The position numbers were made by a program, and so were the translations under genes. From NCBI GenBank assembly GCA_937975765.1, contig CALJUR010000117.1:1-25182 (forward strand): DNA of 25,182 nucleotides, read 5' to 3'. Shown in pieces: positions 7,683 to 15,110 of this stretch (its first letter is position 1; every line of letters begins with the position of its first letter). The notes below the pieces were generated by a model. The model was not told the origin of the DNA. It ran no database searches and saw only the letters and a program-made list of their open reading frames with translations. The DNA comes from an uncultured Myxococcales bacterium. Lineage in GTDB: Bacteria > Myxococcota_A > UBA9042 > DTJE01.

Positions 7683-9755
7683 GTGCTGGAGCCCCTGTTC
7701 TTCCCGAAGAGCCTGCTGATCGTCGGCGTGTCCCCGAAGCCCGGCAACCTGGGCCGGAACATCGTGTCGAACCTGATGGCGTTCCAGTTCCAGGGCGAAC
7801 TGCACCTGCTGGGGCGCGAGCCGGGGGCGGTGCTGGGCCACCGCGTCGTCACCCGGTTCGACGAGCTGCCGGACGGGATCGACCTGGCGCTGATGATCAC
7901 GCCCGCCGCCAGCATCCCGGGCTACCTGGAGGAGTGCGGCCGGAAGGGCATCCGGCACGTGGTGATCGAGAGCGCCGGGTTCAGGGAGATGGGGGAGCAG
8001 GGAAAGGCGCTGGGGGACGAGGTGCTGGCCGTCGCGCGGCGGCACGGCATCCGGTTCCAGGGGCCGAACTGCCTGGGCATGTCGTCGTTCGGGATCGGCA
8101 TGTTCACGATCTTCCTGGAGTGTCCGAACTTCTGGCGCCCGGGGCCGGTGGCGATCGCGGCGCAGTCGGGCGGCGTGGGCGTGACGTACCTGTTCAACAT
8201 GGCCTCCGAGAACATCGGGGTGTCGCACTTCGTGTCGCTGGGCAACAAGATGGACCTGGACGAGACGGACTTCCTGCTGGCGCTGGCCGCGGACGACCGC
8301 AACCAGGTCATCTCGATGTACCTGGAGGGCGTGGGGCGCGGACGCGAGTTCTTCGAGGCGCTGCGGGCCTGCGACAAGCCGGTGCTGATCCAGCGGGCGG
8401 GCGGGTCGGCCGAGGGGACGGCGGCGGCGTTTTCGCACACGGCGGCGCTGGCGGCGGACGACGCGGTGCTGACGGCGGCGATCCGGCAGGCCGGCGCTCT
8501 GCGGGTGCTGGACACCGACGACATGATCACGCAGGTGAAGGGCTTCCTGATGCCGCCGATGAAGGGGCCGCGGGTGGCCGTGATCTCGCGATCGGGCGGG
8601 CACGCCGTCATCGGGGCGGACTGCGCGGCGGCCAACGGGTTCGCGCTGCCGCCGCTGCCGGAATCGTTCCTGAAGAAGTACCTGGAACTGCACTCGTCCG
8701 CGGTGATCCAGCCGCGCAACCCGCTGGACCTGGGCGACCTGTTCGACTTCGACATCTACGCCCAGTTGATGGAGATGGCGGCGGCGCACCCGGACTTCGA
8801 CGCGGTGGTCCTGTCGCACGTGTACGTGGCCGACGCGCGACGCCACGGGTCGCGGCGGCTGGTGACGAAGGCCGAGGAACTGGCGCGGCAGTACGGCAAG
8901 CCGATCGCGGTCGTGCTGTTCAGCGACGCGCAGGAACTGGCCGAACTGAAGAAGCTGAACACCTACCCGTTCTTCACCTCGATGGAGCAGGCGTTCACGG
9001 CGCTGGCCGCGTCGCAGAAGAACGTGGCCCGCAAGGAGCGGCGGTCGCGCAAGGAGGAATGCGTGCCGTCGCCGGCGGCGTGCGCGGCGGCCGGGAAGGT
9101 GGCGGGGCTGAAGGCGGCCGGCCGGACGACGCTGCTGGCCGAGGGGTTCGAGGTAGCGCAGGCGGCCGGGATCGCGGTGGCGCCGTGGGTGACGGCGCGC
9201 GAGGCGGCGGACCTGGCGGCGGTGGCGTCGTTCCCGGTGGCGGCGAAGGTGCTGTCGCGCAAGGCCGTGCACAAGACCGAGGCGGGCGGCGTGGCGCTGG
9301 GGATCGCGGACGCGGCGGGGCTGCGCGAGGTGTTCGACGACTTCGCGGCGCGGTTTTCGCCGTTCGGGGAAGGCGAAGGCGTGCTGGTGCAGGCGATGGC
9401 GGAACCGGGCGTCGAGATGATCGTGGGCGGCCTGCGGGACCCGGTGTTCGGGCCGCTGGTGATGGTGGGCCTGGGCGGCGTGCTGGTCGAGGTGCTGAAG
9501 GACACGGCGATCCGGCTGGCGCCGATCTCGCGGGACGAGGCGCGCGACATGGTGGCCGAACTGCGCGGGGCGCGGATCCTTCAGGGCGTGCGGGGGCGGC
9601 CGGCGGCGGACGTCGAGGCCCTGGTGGACGTCGTGAAGGCCGTGGGCGACCTGATGGCCGCCTGCCCGGACGTGCGCGAGATTGACCTGAACCCCGTCCT
9701 GGTGCATTCCTCGGGCCGCGGCGTCACGGCCGTCGACGTGCGGATCGCGCTGTAG
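7683..9755 (+). CDS. ADP-forming acetate/acyl-CoA ligase, fused alpha and beta subunits
   Basis: NDP-forming acyl-CoA synthetase that interconverts acyl-CoA + ADP + Pi with acid + CoA + ATP, usually for energy conservation from acetate or other acids. It has 690 residues, the normal size for the fused alpha-beta form. Order: CoA-binding Rossmann domain (KSLLIVGVSPKPGNLG, residues 9-24), succinyl-CoA-ligase-like domain with AAQSGGVGVTYL and the phospho-His loop FSHTAALAADDAV (His252), then AVISRSGGHAVI, and from about residue 470 an ATP-grasp beta domain (FPVAAKVLSRKAVHKTEAGGVALGI, MVGLGGVLVEVLKD, EIDLNPVLVH). The start is a GTG with GGAGG five bases upstream. The substrate range cannot be read from the sequence. 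It is followed 34 bp later by ligA on the same strand. Confidence 0.92.
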   Translation: MLEPLFFPKSLLIVGVSPKPGNLGRNIVSNLMAFQFQGELHLLGREPGAVLGHRVVTRFDELPDGIDLALMITPAASIPGYLEECGRKGIRHVVIESAGFREMGEQGKALGDEVLAVARRHGIRFQGPNCLGMSSFGIGMFTIFLECPNFWRPGPVAIAAQSGGVGVTYLFNMASENIGVSHFVSLGNKMDLDETDFLLALAADDRNQVISMYLEGVGRGREFFEALRACDKPVLIQRAGGSAEGTAAAFSHTAALAADDAVLTAAIRQAGALRVLDTDDMITQVKGFLMPPMKGPRVAVISRSGGHAVIGADCAAANGFALPPLPESFLKKYLELHSSAVIQPRNPLDLGDLFDFDIYAQLMEMAAAHPDFDAVVLSHVYVADARRHGSRRLVTKAEELARQYGKPIAVVLFSDAQELAELKKLNTYPFFTSMEQAFTALAASQKNVARKERRSRKEECVPSPAACAAAGKVAGLKAAGRTTLLAEGFEVAQAAGIAVAPWVTAREAADLAAVASFPVAAKVLSRKAVHKTEAGGVALGIADAAGLREVFDDFAARFSPFGEGEGVLVQAMAEPGVEMIVGGLRDPVFGPLVMVGLGGVLVEVLKDTAIRLAPISRDEARDMVAELRGARILQGVRGRPAADVEALVDVVKAVGDLMAACPDVREIDLNPVLVHSSGRGVTAVDVRIAL

Positions 9756-9789
9756 CGGCCGCGCCTTCACCTCCTGGCGGGAGAACCGG

Positions 9790-11868
9790 ATGGATCGCAA
9801 CGAGGCGGAACGGGAGATCCGGCGCCTGCGGGCCGAGGTCGAGCACCACAACGACCTCTACTACCGCAGGGACGCACCCGAGATCAGCGACTTCGACTAC
9901 GACCGGCTGTTCCGGCAGTTGCAGGACCTGGAGGCGGCCTTCCCCGACCTGCGGGCCCCGGACTCGCCCACGCAGCGCGTCGGAGCCGCGCCGGCGGAAC
10001 AGTTCGAGCAGGTGCGGCACCGGATCCCGATGCTGTCGCTGCAGAACGCGATGGACGAGGACGAACTGCGGGCGTTCGACGAGCGCGTGCGGAAGTTCCT
10101 GGGGCGCGACGAGCCCGTCACGTACGTGATCGAGCCGAAGTTCGACGGGCTGTCGGCGGAACTGGTCTTCGAGGACGGCGTGCTGGTGGCGGGGTCCACG
10201 CGGGGCGACGGCACGACCGGCGAGGACGTGACCGCGAACCTGCGCACGGTGCGGGCGATCCCGCTGCGCCTGCGCGCGCCGGCGGCGCACGGGGACCTGT
10301 TCGCGACGGCCGCGATGCCCCGGCTGCTGGAGGTGCGGGGCGAGGTCTACATGCCCATCGAGCGGTTCGAGGCGATGAACCGCGACCGGGCGGCGCGCGG
10401 GGAGGCGACCTTCGCGAACCCGCGCAACGCGGCGGCCGGGGGGCTGCGGCAGTTGGACCCCAAGGTGACGGCGACGCGCCCGCTGGCGTTCTACGCGTAC
10501 GCGATCGGCGCGACGGACGGGTTCGCGGCGACGTCCCAGTGGGACCTGCTGGAACGGCTGCGCGGGTTCGGGTTCCCGGTGACGGACCTGGCCCGGCGCG
10601 TGCGCGGCATCGAGGCGGTCATCGCGGAGTACCGGCGGCTGGGCGAGGCGCGCGATTCCCTGCCGTTCGAGATCGACGGCACCGTGGTCAAGGTGGACGA
10701 CTTCCGGCTGCAGGCCGAACTGGGCGAGGTGTCGCGCAGCCCGCGGTGGGCCATCGCGTTCAAGTTCCCGCCGCGGCGCGAGGTGACGCGCGTCGTCGGG
10801 ATCGTGGAACAGGTGGGGCGCACCGGGACGCTGACGCCGGTGGCGGAACTGGAGCCGGTGCGGGTGGCGGGCGTGATGGTGTCGCGGGCCACGCTGCACA
10901 ACGAGGACGAGCTGCGGCGCAAGGACGTGCGCGTGGGCGACACGGTCGAGGTGCAGCGCGCGGGCGACGTGATCCCCGAGGTGGTGCAGGTGCGGCTGGA
11001 CCTGCGGCCCGAGAGCTTGCAGCCGTACGCGATGCGGACGACCTGCCCGGCATGCGGCGGGCCCGTGGTGCGCGAGGAGGGCGAGACGGCACGCCGCTGC
11101 GTGAACGCGTCGTGCCCGGCGCAATTGCGGGAGCACCTGATCCACTTCGCGTCCAAGCGGGCGATGGACATCGAACACCTGGGCGACCGGCTGGCCGACC
11201 AGCTGGTCGATCGCGGCCTGGCGAAGACGGTCGCGGACGTGTACGGGCTGAAACTGGAGGACGTGGCGGCGCTGGACCGGATGGCCGGGAAATCCGCGAA
11301 GAACCTGGTCGACGCGATCGACGCGTCGAGGGCGCGGCCGCTGGCGCGGCTGCTGAACGCGCTGGGCATCCGGCAGGTGGGCGAGTCGCTGGCGCGGTCG
11401 CTGGCGGCGCGCTTCCACACGATGGACGCGCTGGCCGAGGCGGCGACGACGGCGGTCCCGGAGGGCGGCGAGGACCCGCTGGCCCAGGTCGAGGACGTCG
11501 GGCCGGTGGTGGCGACCAGCATCCGGGACTGGTTCGCGCAGGAGGCGAACCGCGACCTGCTGCGGCGGCTGGCCGAGACGGGCGTGCGGATGACGCACGA
11601 GGCGAGCGGCGAGGCGGTCGATCCGCGGTTCGCGGGGAAGACGTTCGTGTTCACCGGCACGCTTTCGAAGATGTCGCGCGACCAGGCCCAGGCGCGGGTC
11701 GTCGAGCGGGGCGGCAAGGCGGCGGGGTCCGTGTCGCGCAAGACCGACTACGTGGTGGCGGGCGGCGACGCCGGGTCGAAACTGGACAAGGCGCGCGAGT
11801 TCGGCGTGGCGGTGCTGACCGAGGACGAGTTCCTGGCGATGCTGGAGCCGGGGCCCGGGGTTCAGTAG
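9790..11868 (+). CDS. ligA: NAD-dependent DNA ligase
   Basis: Seals DNA nicks using NAD+ in replication and repair. It has 692 residues, standard. Domain order seen: Ia domain (HHNDLYYRRDAPEISDFDYDRL), adenylation domain with nucleophile Lys117 in EPKFDGLSAEL, conserved TRGDGTTGEDVTANLRT and NPRNAAAGGLRQLD, OB fold, four-Cys zinc finger (Cys419, Cys422, Cys437, Cys442), helix-hairpin-helix region around residues 490-590, and a C-terminal BRCT domain (KTFVFTGTLSKMSRDQA onward). The motif is KFDG rather than KIDG, a minor change. A GGGAG ribosome-binding site precedes the ATG. The stop codon overlaps the 3' end of the convergent gene by 7 bp. Confidence 0.97.
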   Translation: MDRNEAEREIRRLRAEVEHHNDLYYRRDAPEISDFDYDRLFRQLQDLEAAFPDLRAPDSPTQRVGAAPAEQFEQVRHRIPMLSLQNAMDEDELRAFDERVRKFLGRDEPVTYVIEPKFDGLSAELVFEDGVLVAGSTRGDGTTGEDVTANLRTVRAIPLRLRAPAAHGDLFATAAMPRLLEVRGEVYMPIERFEAMNRDRAARGEATFANPRNAAAGGLRQLDPKVTATRPLAFYAYAIGATDGFAATSQWDLLERLRGFGFPVTDLARRVRGIEAVIAEYRRLGEARDSLPFEIDGTVVKVDDFRLQAELGEVSRSPRWAIAFKFPPRREVTRVVGIVEQVGRTGTLTPVAELEPVRVAGVMVSRATLHNEDELRRKDVRVGDTVEVQRAGDVIPEVVQVRLDLRPESLQPYAMRTTCPACGGPVVREEGETARRCVNASCPAQLREHLIHFASKRAMDIEHLGDRLADQLVDRGLAKTVADVYGLKLEDVAALDRMAGKSAKNLVDAIDASRARPLARLLNALGIRQVGESLARSLAARFHTMDALAEAATTAVPEGGEDPLAQVEDVGPVVATSIRDWFAQEANRDLLRRLAETGVRMTHEASGEAVDPRFAGKTFVFTGTLSKMSRDQAQARVVERGGKAAGSVSRKTDYVVAGGDAGSKLDKAREFGVAVLTEDEFLAMLEPGPGVQ

Positions 11869-13526
11869 ATCTGCACCAGTTCCGTCCCCGGGTAGTAGTG
11901 CCGCAGGATCTGTTCAAAGGGGATGCCGGCGTTGGCCATGCCGATGGCGCCCACCTGGCACATCCCGACGCCGTGCCCGAAGCCCGCGCCCGTGAAGGCG
12001 AAGGCGCGCGTGCCCTCGCGGACCTCCTCCGCCACGAACAGCGACGACCGCAGCCCGCCCAGCGCCTTGCGGATGCGCAGTTCGGGCGACAGCGTCACCG
12101 TCGCCTTCGTGCCCGCCACCTCCAGTCGCGTGATCCGGCCCGACACGCCGCGTTCCAGCACCTTCAGCGACCGCACTTCGCCCACGTCGGTGCCGGTCTG
12201 CTCCCGGATGCCGGCGCGCATGTCGGCGACGGCGACCACCTTCCGCCACCGGAAGGACTCCTTGCCGTACTTCGTTCCGCCGCAGTACACGCGGGGCGGC
12301 GGCGACTGCACGAACCGCCGCACCGCCTCCTCGGTCCGATCGCCGTCGTAGACCTTCGTGCCGTCGGGGGCGTCAGGCACGCCCTTCAGGTAGTCGTGGC
12401 CGGACCCCTGCCAGACCGCGCCGCCCGACTCCGTGTGCCCGCCGCAGTTCGCGCCGTAGACCGTGTCCGCCAGCGCCCCACCCGCGAACAGCATGCGGCC
12501 GCGCGTGTCGTCCACCGCCCGGCTGGTCCGCGGATCCTCGCGCGTCAGGCCCTTGTACACCTGGCAGTGCACGTCGGCGCAGACCATGTACGGGTCGGCC
12601 GTGTGCCGGTTGCCCAGCTTCGCGAACATCTCGCCGCGCGCGCAGGTGGCCTGCGACCGCAGTGCGTCGGGCGGCGCGTCCACGTAGATTTCCGACGGCA
12701 CCAGCCCCTTCAGCAGCGTCTCGCCGTCGACCGCGTTGACGGCGGCCAGTTTCCCGTTGCGGTCGGGGGTCAGCACCAGCCGCCCGCGGTAGGTGCGATC
12801 CTCGCGACCGTGCCACGCGAAGCCCTTGCCGAACTCGACCTGGCGGATCGTGAAGGGCCGGTTGTCGGCCGGCTGGACCATCACCAGGCCCGGGAAGGAC
12901 ATCGCGGCCTCGACGCCCGTGCAGGCGACCTGCACCGTGCCTCGCGGACGGTCCACGACCTCCTCGAAGATCTCCAGCGTGGACAGGCCGGTCTTCGCCG
13001 CCAGTTCGTCGCGGCGGGTCCGCGCCTTCTCCATCGTGTCGTGCGGGGCGTCCTCGACCAGCGTCGAGGTCCGGTTGTCCAGCACGCGCCCGTAGAATCC
13101 GAAGATGCTGCCCCGCTGGAACGCCCGCAGCGCCAGGCCGCGCGCCTCCCACGATGCCTTCTCCTTGCGGTTCGCGTCCAGGTCGCGGGCCGGCAGGCGC
13201 GACACCGCCACCCAGTACCGGATGCGGGCCGGAACGCCGTCGTCCAGCCGTGCCGTGCAGGCCGTGCGCCCCTTGCCGACGCGGATGGACGGGCCGCCCA
13301 CGCCCTCGGGCAGGAAGTCCAGCGGGCCGTCGCTGTTGAACGCGACGCGGTCCTCGCCTTCCACCAGGCCGACCGTCACGATCGGCACGTTGTCCTTCGT
13401 GAACAGGAACTTCGTCTGGTACAGCAGCGCCGTGCGGTCGCGCCGCGTGAAGTCCTCGCCTTCCTGTTCCTGGGCGAAGGCTGGGGACGCGACCAGCAGC
13501 ACGGACAGGCACCCGATCGTTCGCAT
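11862..13526 (-). CDS. Secreted SpoIID/LytB-domain protein
   Basis: Protein of 554 residues with a signal peptide (MRTIGCLSVLLVASPAFAQ) and a C-terminal SpoIID/LytB domain (about residues 265-554). SpoIID itself is a lytic transglycosylase that degrades stripped peptidoglycan. Seen: LVPSEIY with the candidate catalytic Glu279, ALRSQATCARGEMFAK, the Cys pair in VCADVHCQVY, GANCGGHTESG and the terminal GFGHGVGMCQVGA signature (His518). The N-terminal about 250 residues are not assigned to a family here. The ATG at 13526-13524 has GAAGGA upstream; an earlier in-frame GTG would add 40 residues ahead of the signal peptide and lie upstream of the promoter. Such proteins occur in many non-sporulating Gram-negatives, so this does not imply sporulation. 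A role in cell-wall remodelling is inferred. Confidence 0.88.
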   Translation of the reverse strand: MRTIGCLSVLLVASPAFAQEQEGEDFTRRDRTALLYQTKFLFTKDNVPIVTVGLVEGEDRVAFNSDGPLDFLPEGVGGPSIRVGKGRTACTARLDDGVPARIRYWVAVSRLPARDLDANRKEKASWEARGLALRAFQRGSIFGFYGRVLDNRTSTLVEDAPHDTMEKARTRRDELAAKTGLSTLEIFEEVVDRPRGTVQVACTGVEAAMSFPGLVMVQPADNRPFTIRQVEFGKGFAWHGREDRTYRGRLVLTPDRNGKLAAVNAVDGETLLKGLVPSEIYVDAPPDALRSQATCARGEMFAKLGNRHTADPYMVCADVHCQVYKGLTREDPRTSRAVDDTRGRMLFAGGALADTVYGANCGGHTESGGAVWQGSGHDYLKGVPDAPDGTKVYDGDRTEEAVRRFVQSPPPRVYCGGTKYGKESFRWRKVVAVADMRAGIREQTGTDVGEVRSLKVLERGVSGRITRLEVAGTKATVTLSPELRIRKALGGLRSSLFVAEEVREGTRAFAFTGAGFGHGVGMCQVGAIGMANAGIPFEQILRHYYPGTELVQIY

Positions 13527-13577
13527 GCAGTCCTTCCCGTTCGACGATGGGAGGTCGTGGCGTTCCATGTCCCCACG

Positions 13578-13606
13578 ATCCTGCCCGCAACCCCGGCAGG
13601 CGTCAA
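13578..13606 (-). promoter_or_regulatory. Promoter of the SpoIID-domain gene
   Basis: On the minus strand, TTGACG (13606-13601), a 17-bp spacer and CAGGAT (13583-13578) form a sigma-70-like promoter. It would give a leader of about 45 nt before the ATG at 13526. The -35 box touches a perfect palindrome (13605-13624). Confidence 0.55.
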
Positions 13607-13624
13607 CGCGACGATCGTCGCGTT
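13605..13624. promoter_or_regulatory. Perfect 20-bp palindrome, candidate operator
   Basis: AACGCGACGATCGTCGCGTT is its own reverse complement over all 20 bases. It lies in the 209-bp gap between two divergent genes and overlaps the outer edge of the -35 box of the SpoIID-domain gene. A dimeric repressor bound here could block that promoter. No cognate regulator is identifiable in the window. Confidence 0.5.
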
Positions 13625-13671
13625 CCAATTCGGGGACAGTCACCATTATTGGGGGGATAACTTCCCGTTCC

Positions 13672-13680
13672 TGCTATCAT
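13672..13680 (+). promoter_or_regulatory. Extended -10 promoter of the truncated lipoprotein gene
   Basis: TGCTATCAT (TG at 13672-13673, TATCAT at 13675-13680) is a strong extended -10 element. The upstream -35 region is G-rich with no close match, which extended -10 promoters tolerate. It would give a leader of about 50 nt with GGAG (13726-13729) before the ATG at 13736. Confidence 0.5.
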
Positions 13681-13735
13681 CCGCGGCGTCCAACCCTGGG
13701 CGTGACCGCCCCCCGCACCTCGCGCGGAGCGGAAG

Positions 13736-14464
13736 ATGAACGTCGCGTACCGGTTCCTGCGGGTCTTCATGGGGATGGCGGTCCTGGCGATGCTGGCCGC
13801 CGGGACAGCCGGCTGCGGCGGTGGCGGCGGCAAGGACGACGTCGTGGACCTCGCGGCAGACGAGTCGGACGTTGCCGACGCGGCCGACGAAACCGCGGCG
13901 GAAATGCCCCCGGCCGACACGCCGCAGGAAACCGCGCCCGGCGACGAAGGCCCCGGCGATGCCGCCGAGGCCGACGCCTCCCCCTACGAGGACGGCGCGA
14001 CCGCGGTGGTCATCTCGTCCGCGTCCCAGTTGATGCAGGGGCCCATCGCGACCGGGACCGTCGGGGACATCCTGCTGAAGAACCGGTACGTGCGCTTCAT
14101 CGTGCGGACCCAGCCGCTGGGCTTGTACAACCCCTTCGGCGGCGACCTGGTGGACGCCGACATCGTGCGCGAGGCCGGCGACGAGGGCCACGAGCAGTAC
14201 CTGGATGGTCGCACTGGTCCTGGTGCGTTCAGGCCTGGGCCCGGACCACGCCTTCCGTCTGGTCCAGGAAGCTCGCGGCTGCCCGGTTCCCGATACCATC
14301 GAGCAGCGCGACTGGGTGGCCGCCACATGCCAGGGGCAGGCCGCCTCGGTCGTCGGTGTTCGGGAACCCTCGTCGTCCCGCAAGGCCTGACGTTCCCCGC
14401 TCGCCTCGGTTCCCGGCCTTGGCGACGTACGGGCAGGCTTCCGGGCGCGGCAGCAGGGGCCTGA
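13736..14464 (+). pseudogene. Lipoprotein gene, apparently truncated after codon 155
   Basis: The ATG at 13736 with GGAG six bases upstream opens a lipoprotein: hydrophobic signal, lipidation Cys27 (AAGTAGC), a Gly run, then an acidic Ala/Asp/Glu/Pro-rich linker (about residues 33-90). A globular start follows (GTVGDILLKNRYVRFIV, then PFGGDLVDADIVREAG) up to Tyr155 at 14198-14200. Beyond this the frame turns into Arg/Gly/Pro-rich sequence typical of a non-coding frame and stops at 14462-14464, while a different frame (14205-14390) looks coding. I conclude the original gene was longer and has been cut at about 14200 by a deletion, insertion or assembly join. Promoter and ribosome-binding site are intact, so a truncated lipoprotein could still be made. 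Function unknown. Confidence 0.65.
14205..14390 (+). pseudogene. Remnant resembling the C-terminus of a dual-specificity/tyrosine phosphatase
   Basis: In the frame one base off the lipoprotein frame, 61 codons read MVALVLVRSGLGPDHAFRLV, then QEARGCPVPDTIEQRDWVA, ending at TGA 14388-14390. This resembles the helix after the CX5R loop and the closing helices of small dual-specificity phosphatases (pattern GLxPxxAxxxVRxARGxxxxETxEQxxFV). The catalytic Cys and Arg that should precede it are missing, because the upstream DNA belongs to the lipoprotein gene. There is no ribosome-binding site. I treat it as a fragment; the family call rests on pattern recognition only. Confidence 0.35.
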
Positions 14465-14534
14465 CCGTAGTGCCGCACTGCGACACCCGATCTGCTTGTT
14501 CGAAGATTTGTTCCCAATGAGCGGTTCCGATGGC
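14391..14534. other. Non-coding stretch inside the debris island
   Basis: No frame on either strand looks coding here. Open frames exist but have Arg/Pro/Gly-rich composition and no ribosome-binding site. I see no promoter, terminator or repeat. Confidence 0.4.
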
Positions 14535-14712
14535 CTACGCCGCGCCGAGGTGGAAGTGGCGGGTGGGGCCGGAGTCGTAGGCGACCAGGACGCCGATGCG
14601 TTCCAGCATGTCCAGGTGGCGGCACAGAACGGGAGCCCCACTGGTCCTTCGGGTACGACGCGATGGGAGGGGAAGCAGGAAGGAAGTGTTTGGCGAGAGG
14701 GTCACGGGTCAG
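14535..14712 (-). pseudogene. Gene remnant with winged-helix-like tail and apparent frameshift
   Basis: Reading the minus strand, one frame gives LAKHFLPASPPIASYPKDQW. A second frame continues with APVLCRHLDMLERIGV and LVAYDSGPTRHFHLGAA before a TAG at 14537-14535. The two join smoothly if one G is removed from a GGGG run (plus-strand CCCC at 14636-14639). The second part has the look of a winged-helix recognition helix and wing at the C-terminus of a DNA-binding protein. The upstream part is missing. It could be a broken regulator or the tail of a larger ATPase; I cannot name the family. Confidence 0.35.
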
Positions 14713-14948
14713 GGCTCGGCCCGGCTCAAGTCCGCCGCCGCAGAGGCAATCGAACTGTCGAAACAGTGGCGATCTTCGAAGCCTTTCATCATGCCTTGAG
14801 GAGCCAGTTTCCGAGCCAATTTCCGGGCCCCCTTCCAATCACCCTTCTCTGCCAGACGAATTACGCGCAGCCAGATTGAGTTGGCAATAGGCGGAGGCAT
14901 GTCGTGAAGCCCGTCGAGAGGCCAGTCATTGCAACTTGCGAGCGCCAT
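14709..14948 (-). CDS. Small hypothetical protein (79 aa)
   Basis: Starts at ATG 14948-14946 behind GGAGGATCAAG, a near-ideal ribosome-binding site, and runs 79 codons. It begins MALASCNDWPLDGLHDMPPP, has a helical basic segment (SIWLRVIRLAEKGDWKGARKLARKLAPQG) and a Ser/Ala-rich end. Its DNA is close to 50% GC in places against about 70% nearby, so it looks foreign. It overlaps the end of another coding fragment by 23 bp, an operon-like arrangement. I do not recognise a family. It could be the small partner of a larger truncated gene, for example an immunity- or antitoxin-sized protein, but nothing in the sequence proves that. Confidence 0.5.
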   Translation of the reverse strand: MALASCNDWPLDGLHDMPPPIANSIWLRVIRLAEKGDWKGARKLARKLAPQGMMKGFEDRHCFDSSIASAAADLSRAEP

Positions 14949-15079
14949 CTTGATCCTCCGGCGGCCAGTAGGCATCGACCTTGTTGTACCATGGGGCGTC
15001 GGTGAACTGATACACGCCATCGAGGTAGTAGTCGAAGCCGCGCCGGGACTGGACGAGAAGGGGCGTTCCTGACAGACTA
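14926..15079 (-). pseudogene. C-terminal fragment of an unidentified protein
   Basis: The minus strand reads GTPLLVQSRRGFDYYLDGVY, then QFTDAPWYNKVDAYWPPEDQ, then DGARKLQ and a TGA at 14928-14926. The aromatic, well-balanced composition looks like real protein, unlike the other frames. No start codon or ribosome-binding site is present upstream, because by about 15080 the DNA has become the leader of the next plus-strand gene. It is thus the tail of a gene whose front is lost. It overlaps the start of the 79-residue ORF, so both once formed a pair. Family not recognised. Confidence 0.45.
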
Positions 15080-15110
15080 GGCCCGCGTTTGGCGGATCGG
15101 GGAGGATCCG

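Noticed and set aside
14496..14879. Plus-strand open frame of 127 codons within the debris island
   Set aside because: Gly/Val/Asp-rich shadow pattern and no ribosome-binding site; the minus-strand frames are more protein-like.
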